From positions 1,302,001-1,366,000 of the forward strand of contig NC_010161.1 in NCBI RefSeq assembly GCF_000196435.1: a stretch of 64,000 bases of DNA. Direction: 5' to 3'. Positions 63,180 through 64,000 of the stretch are shown here, one piece after another (positions within the stretch are counted from its first letter, which is position 1; the number at the start of each line of letters is the position of its first letter). Below the pieces are notes generated by a model that was not told where the DNA came from, did no database searches, and saw only the letters and a program-made list of their open reading frames with translations. This stretch comes from Bartonella tribocorum CIP 105476. GTDB taxonomy: Bacteria > Pseudomonadota > Alphaproteobacteria > Rhizobiales > Rhizobiaceae. The position numbers and the translations under genes are program-made.

Positions 63180-63189
63180 TCAAACTACA
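63168..63189 (-). repeat. Terminal inverted repeat, left end of B
   Basis: Reads inward TGTAGTTTGACAG and ends GTTTTG, identical to the left end of A. It abuts the host gene at 63190. Confidence 0.83.
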
Positions 63190-63338
63190 CCGCTATCCCG
63201 TCCATAATCTATGACACCATAGTGAATACGCACGATACGATCAGGGAGATGATAATAAGCAAACATATCATCCATTTCATCGCGATAAGGTTCCCAGCCA
63301 AGTCTTTTTAAAATTTCTGTTACGTCTTTGGTTTGCAT
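63180..63338 (-). pseudogene. Unknown host gene interrupted by the phage end
   Basis: A frame starting MQTKDVTEILKRLGWEP runs to YGRDSG at the phage boundary; the last two residues and the TGA come from the phage terminus. GGGGGG lies seven bases before the ATG at 63338 (the frame is open to 63386). The 3' part of the gene is not found at the other end of prophage B. It is downstream of a SUKH gene and may be another small immunity-type gene; I recognise no family. Confidence 0.65.
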
Positions 63339-63446
63339 CATCATTCCCCCCAGCATAATCCTTAATTCTTTTACATAAAAACTCATAAAATTACTTGTGT
63401 AACACTGATGCTCTCCAAAAAAACTAGAATTTCCACACCTCCAATG

Positions 63447-63980
63447 TCATCTCCTCCATAGTTTTTTCCAAAAACTCTTGTAAAAAGGGAGAGGTTGTGG
63501 ACTGGGAGTGTTCTCAATCTTTTCAATCGGTTGATCAGCATCAAGTATCTCTTCTCCCGCGTGTACTATAATCCTTTTGCAAAGGAATTCATAAAAATTA
63601 CTTGCGTAATATTCGCAATCTTCAGATGGAAGCATGACATAGAGCGGGCATTCTCCATCCCGAAACTGTGTATAATCAAAGTAAAAGGTTTCACCAAAAT
63701 CAGCATCACAAACGATAAGCTGTTCTGGTGTTGTAAAACCACGTTTTCTATCATTTAAGTTTTGGAAAACAACGTCATTAACAGAAACACCTATAGGATG
63801 CTCATAAAGACTATAGATTTCTTCACCACTAATGTCCCCGCCTTTATAATGTTTAAAAAAACTCTTATAAGAGGATGTGAATTGTAAACCAAGAGCTTTC
63901 TCAGCCCTTTCAATTATAAGATCATCAACTGCATCATCTTCAGTACGAAAATGGATAATATCATCATCATATTTATTCAC
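63447..63980 (-). CDS. SUKH (SMI1/KNR4) family protein, probable immunity protein
   Basis: The 177-residue protein has the SUKH core: DLIIERAEKALGLQFTSSYKSFFKHYKGGDISGEEIYSLYEHP at the N terminus, then EQLIVCDADFGETFYFDY and, after a polar stretch, EFLCKRIIVHAG. Members often neutralise polymorphic or contact-dependent toxins. No toxin gene is in the window. A basic C-terminal tail (FWKKLWRR) is unusual. It ends 61 bp before the interrupted gene's open frame. Confidence 0.82.
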   Translation of the reverse strand: MNKYDDDIIHFRTEDDAVDDLIIERAEKALGLQFTSSYKSFFKHYKGGDISGEEIYSLYEHPIGVSVNDVVFQNLNDRKRGFTTPEQLIVCDADFGETFYFDYTQFRDGECPLYVMLPSEDCEYYASNFYEFLCKRIIVHAGEEILDADQPIEKIENTPSPQPLPFYKSFWKKLWRR

Positions 63981-64000
63981 TTTATCAATTAATATTACAA

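Larger units (their letters stand above)
41550..63189 (-). mobile_element. Mu-like prophage B, deleted (structural genes only)
   Basis: The 21,640-bp element repeats prophage A with a constant offset of 36,301 bp from 41563 to about 61.2 kb. It continues to the middle of gpF (62671) and then joins directly to the last repressor codons and the phage left end, ending at 63189 with the same TGTAGTTTGACAG terminus. About 14.7 kb is missing: gpF 5' part, portal, terminase, lysis, Mor, GemA, MuB, MuA, ParB-like, Ner and most of the repressor. The flanking 5-mers (ATATG at 41545-41549, CCGCT at 63190-63194) do not match, so its two ends come from different insertion events. Confidence 0.9.

Noticed and set aside
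5165..63189. Known Bartonella gene transfer agent locus
   Set aside because: The genes are those of a Mu-like transposable phage with MuA/MuB and terminal repeats, not the arrangement expected of the Bartonella gene transfer agent with its linked run-off replication origin, as far as I can judge.

Overview
The window looks like the chromosome of an alphaproteobacterium of the Bartonella type. This is inferred from the AT-rich nuo cluster, the nearby tRNA genes and the character of the Mu-like phage; no species can be named from sequence alone.

Positions 1-5158 are host backbone. On the minus strand lie nuoA-nuoB-nuoC-nuoD-nuoE (respiratory complex I, nuoE cut by the window edge). They are followed by tRNA-Asp(GTC), tRNA-Val(TAC), about 1.1 kb of AT-rich DNA without a gene, and tRNA-Ser(TGA).

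Positions 5165-41511 are a complete Mu-like transposable prophage (prophage A). It has TGTAG... terminal inverted repeats and a perfect 5-bp target duplication (AGCGC, 5160-5164 and 41512-41516). Except for the repressor, every gene reads on the minus strand, so the phage left (early) end is at 41.5 kb and the right end at 5.2 kb. Early region: repressor (plus strand), Ner-like protein, a DnaA-domain-IV-like protein, a ParB-like protein with three covarying palindromes in its gene, MuA transposase, MuB ATPase, DUF3164, GemA and a Mor-type activator. Late region: three transcription units, each preceded by the same dyad CTGACA(C/G)TGTCAG. The first carries lysis genes, packaging genes, portal and gpF. 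The second carries protease/scaffold, capsid, neck, spike, baseplate and fibers. The third carries sheath, tube, a -1 frameshifted chaperone, tape measure, gpU/X/D and a D12 adenine methylase in the place of Mu mom.

Positions 41550-63189 are a second, deleted prophage (B), only 38 bp beyond A and in the same orientation. It repeats the two downstream late units almost identically, then jumps from the middle of gpF straight to the last codons of the repressor and the left end. It lacks transposase, MuB, activator, lysis, terminase and portal genes, but keeps both termini and both late-promoter dyads, so it could be expressed and perhaps mobilised by A in trans. Differences from A are clustered in patches (gpF C-terminal domain, tail protein I, the DUF4815 protein, gp37), which points to recombination with a third related phage. 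B has no matching target duplication, so it is probably a fusion of two insertions.

Positions 63190-64000 are host DNA again: an unknown gene interrupted by the phage end, then a SUKH (SMI1/KNR4) immunity-type gene.

Most unusual points: (1) palindromes with compensatory changes inside the parB-like gene; (2) gpF with a variable, possibly nuclease, C-terminal domain followed by repeats that contain remnants of gpF 3' ends; (3) a tandem structural-gene-only prophage; (4) duplications of the phage right terminus.
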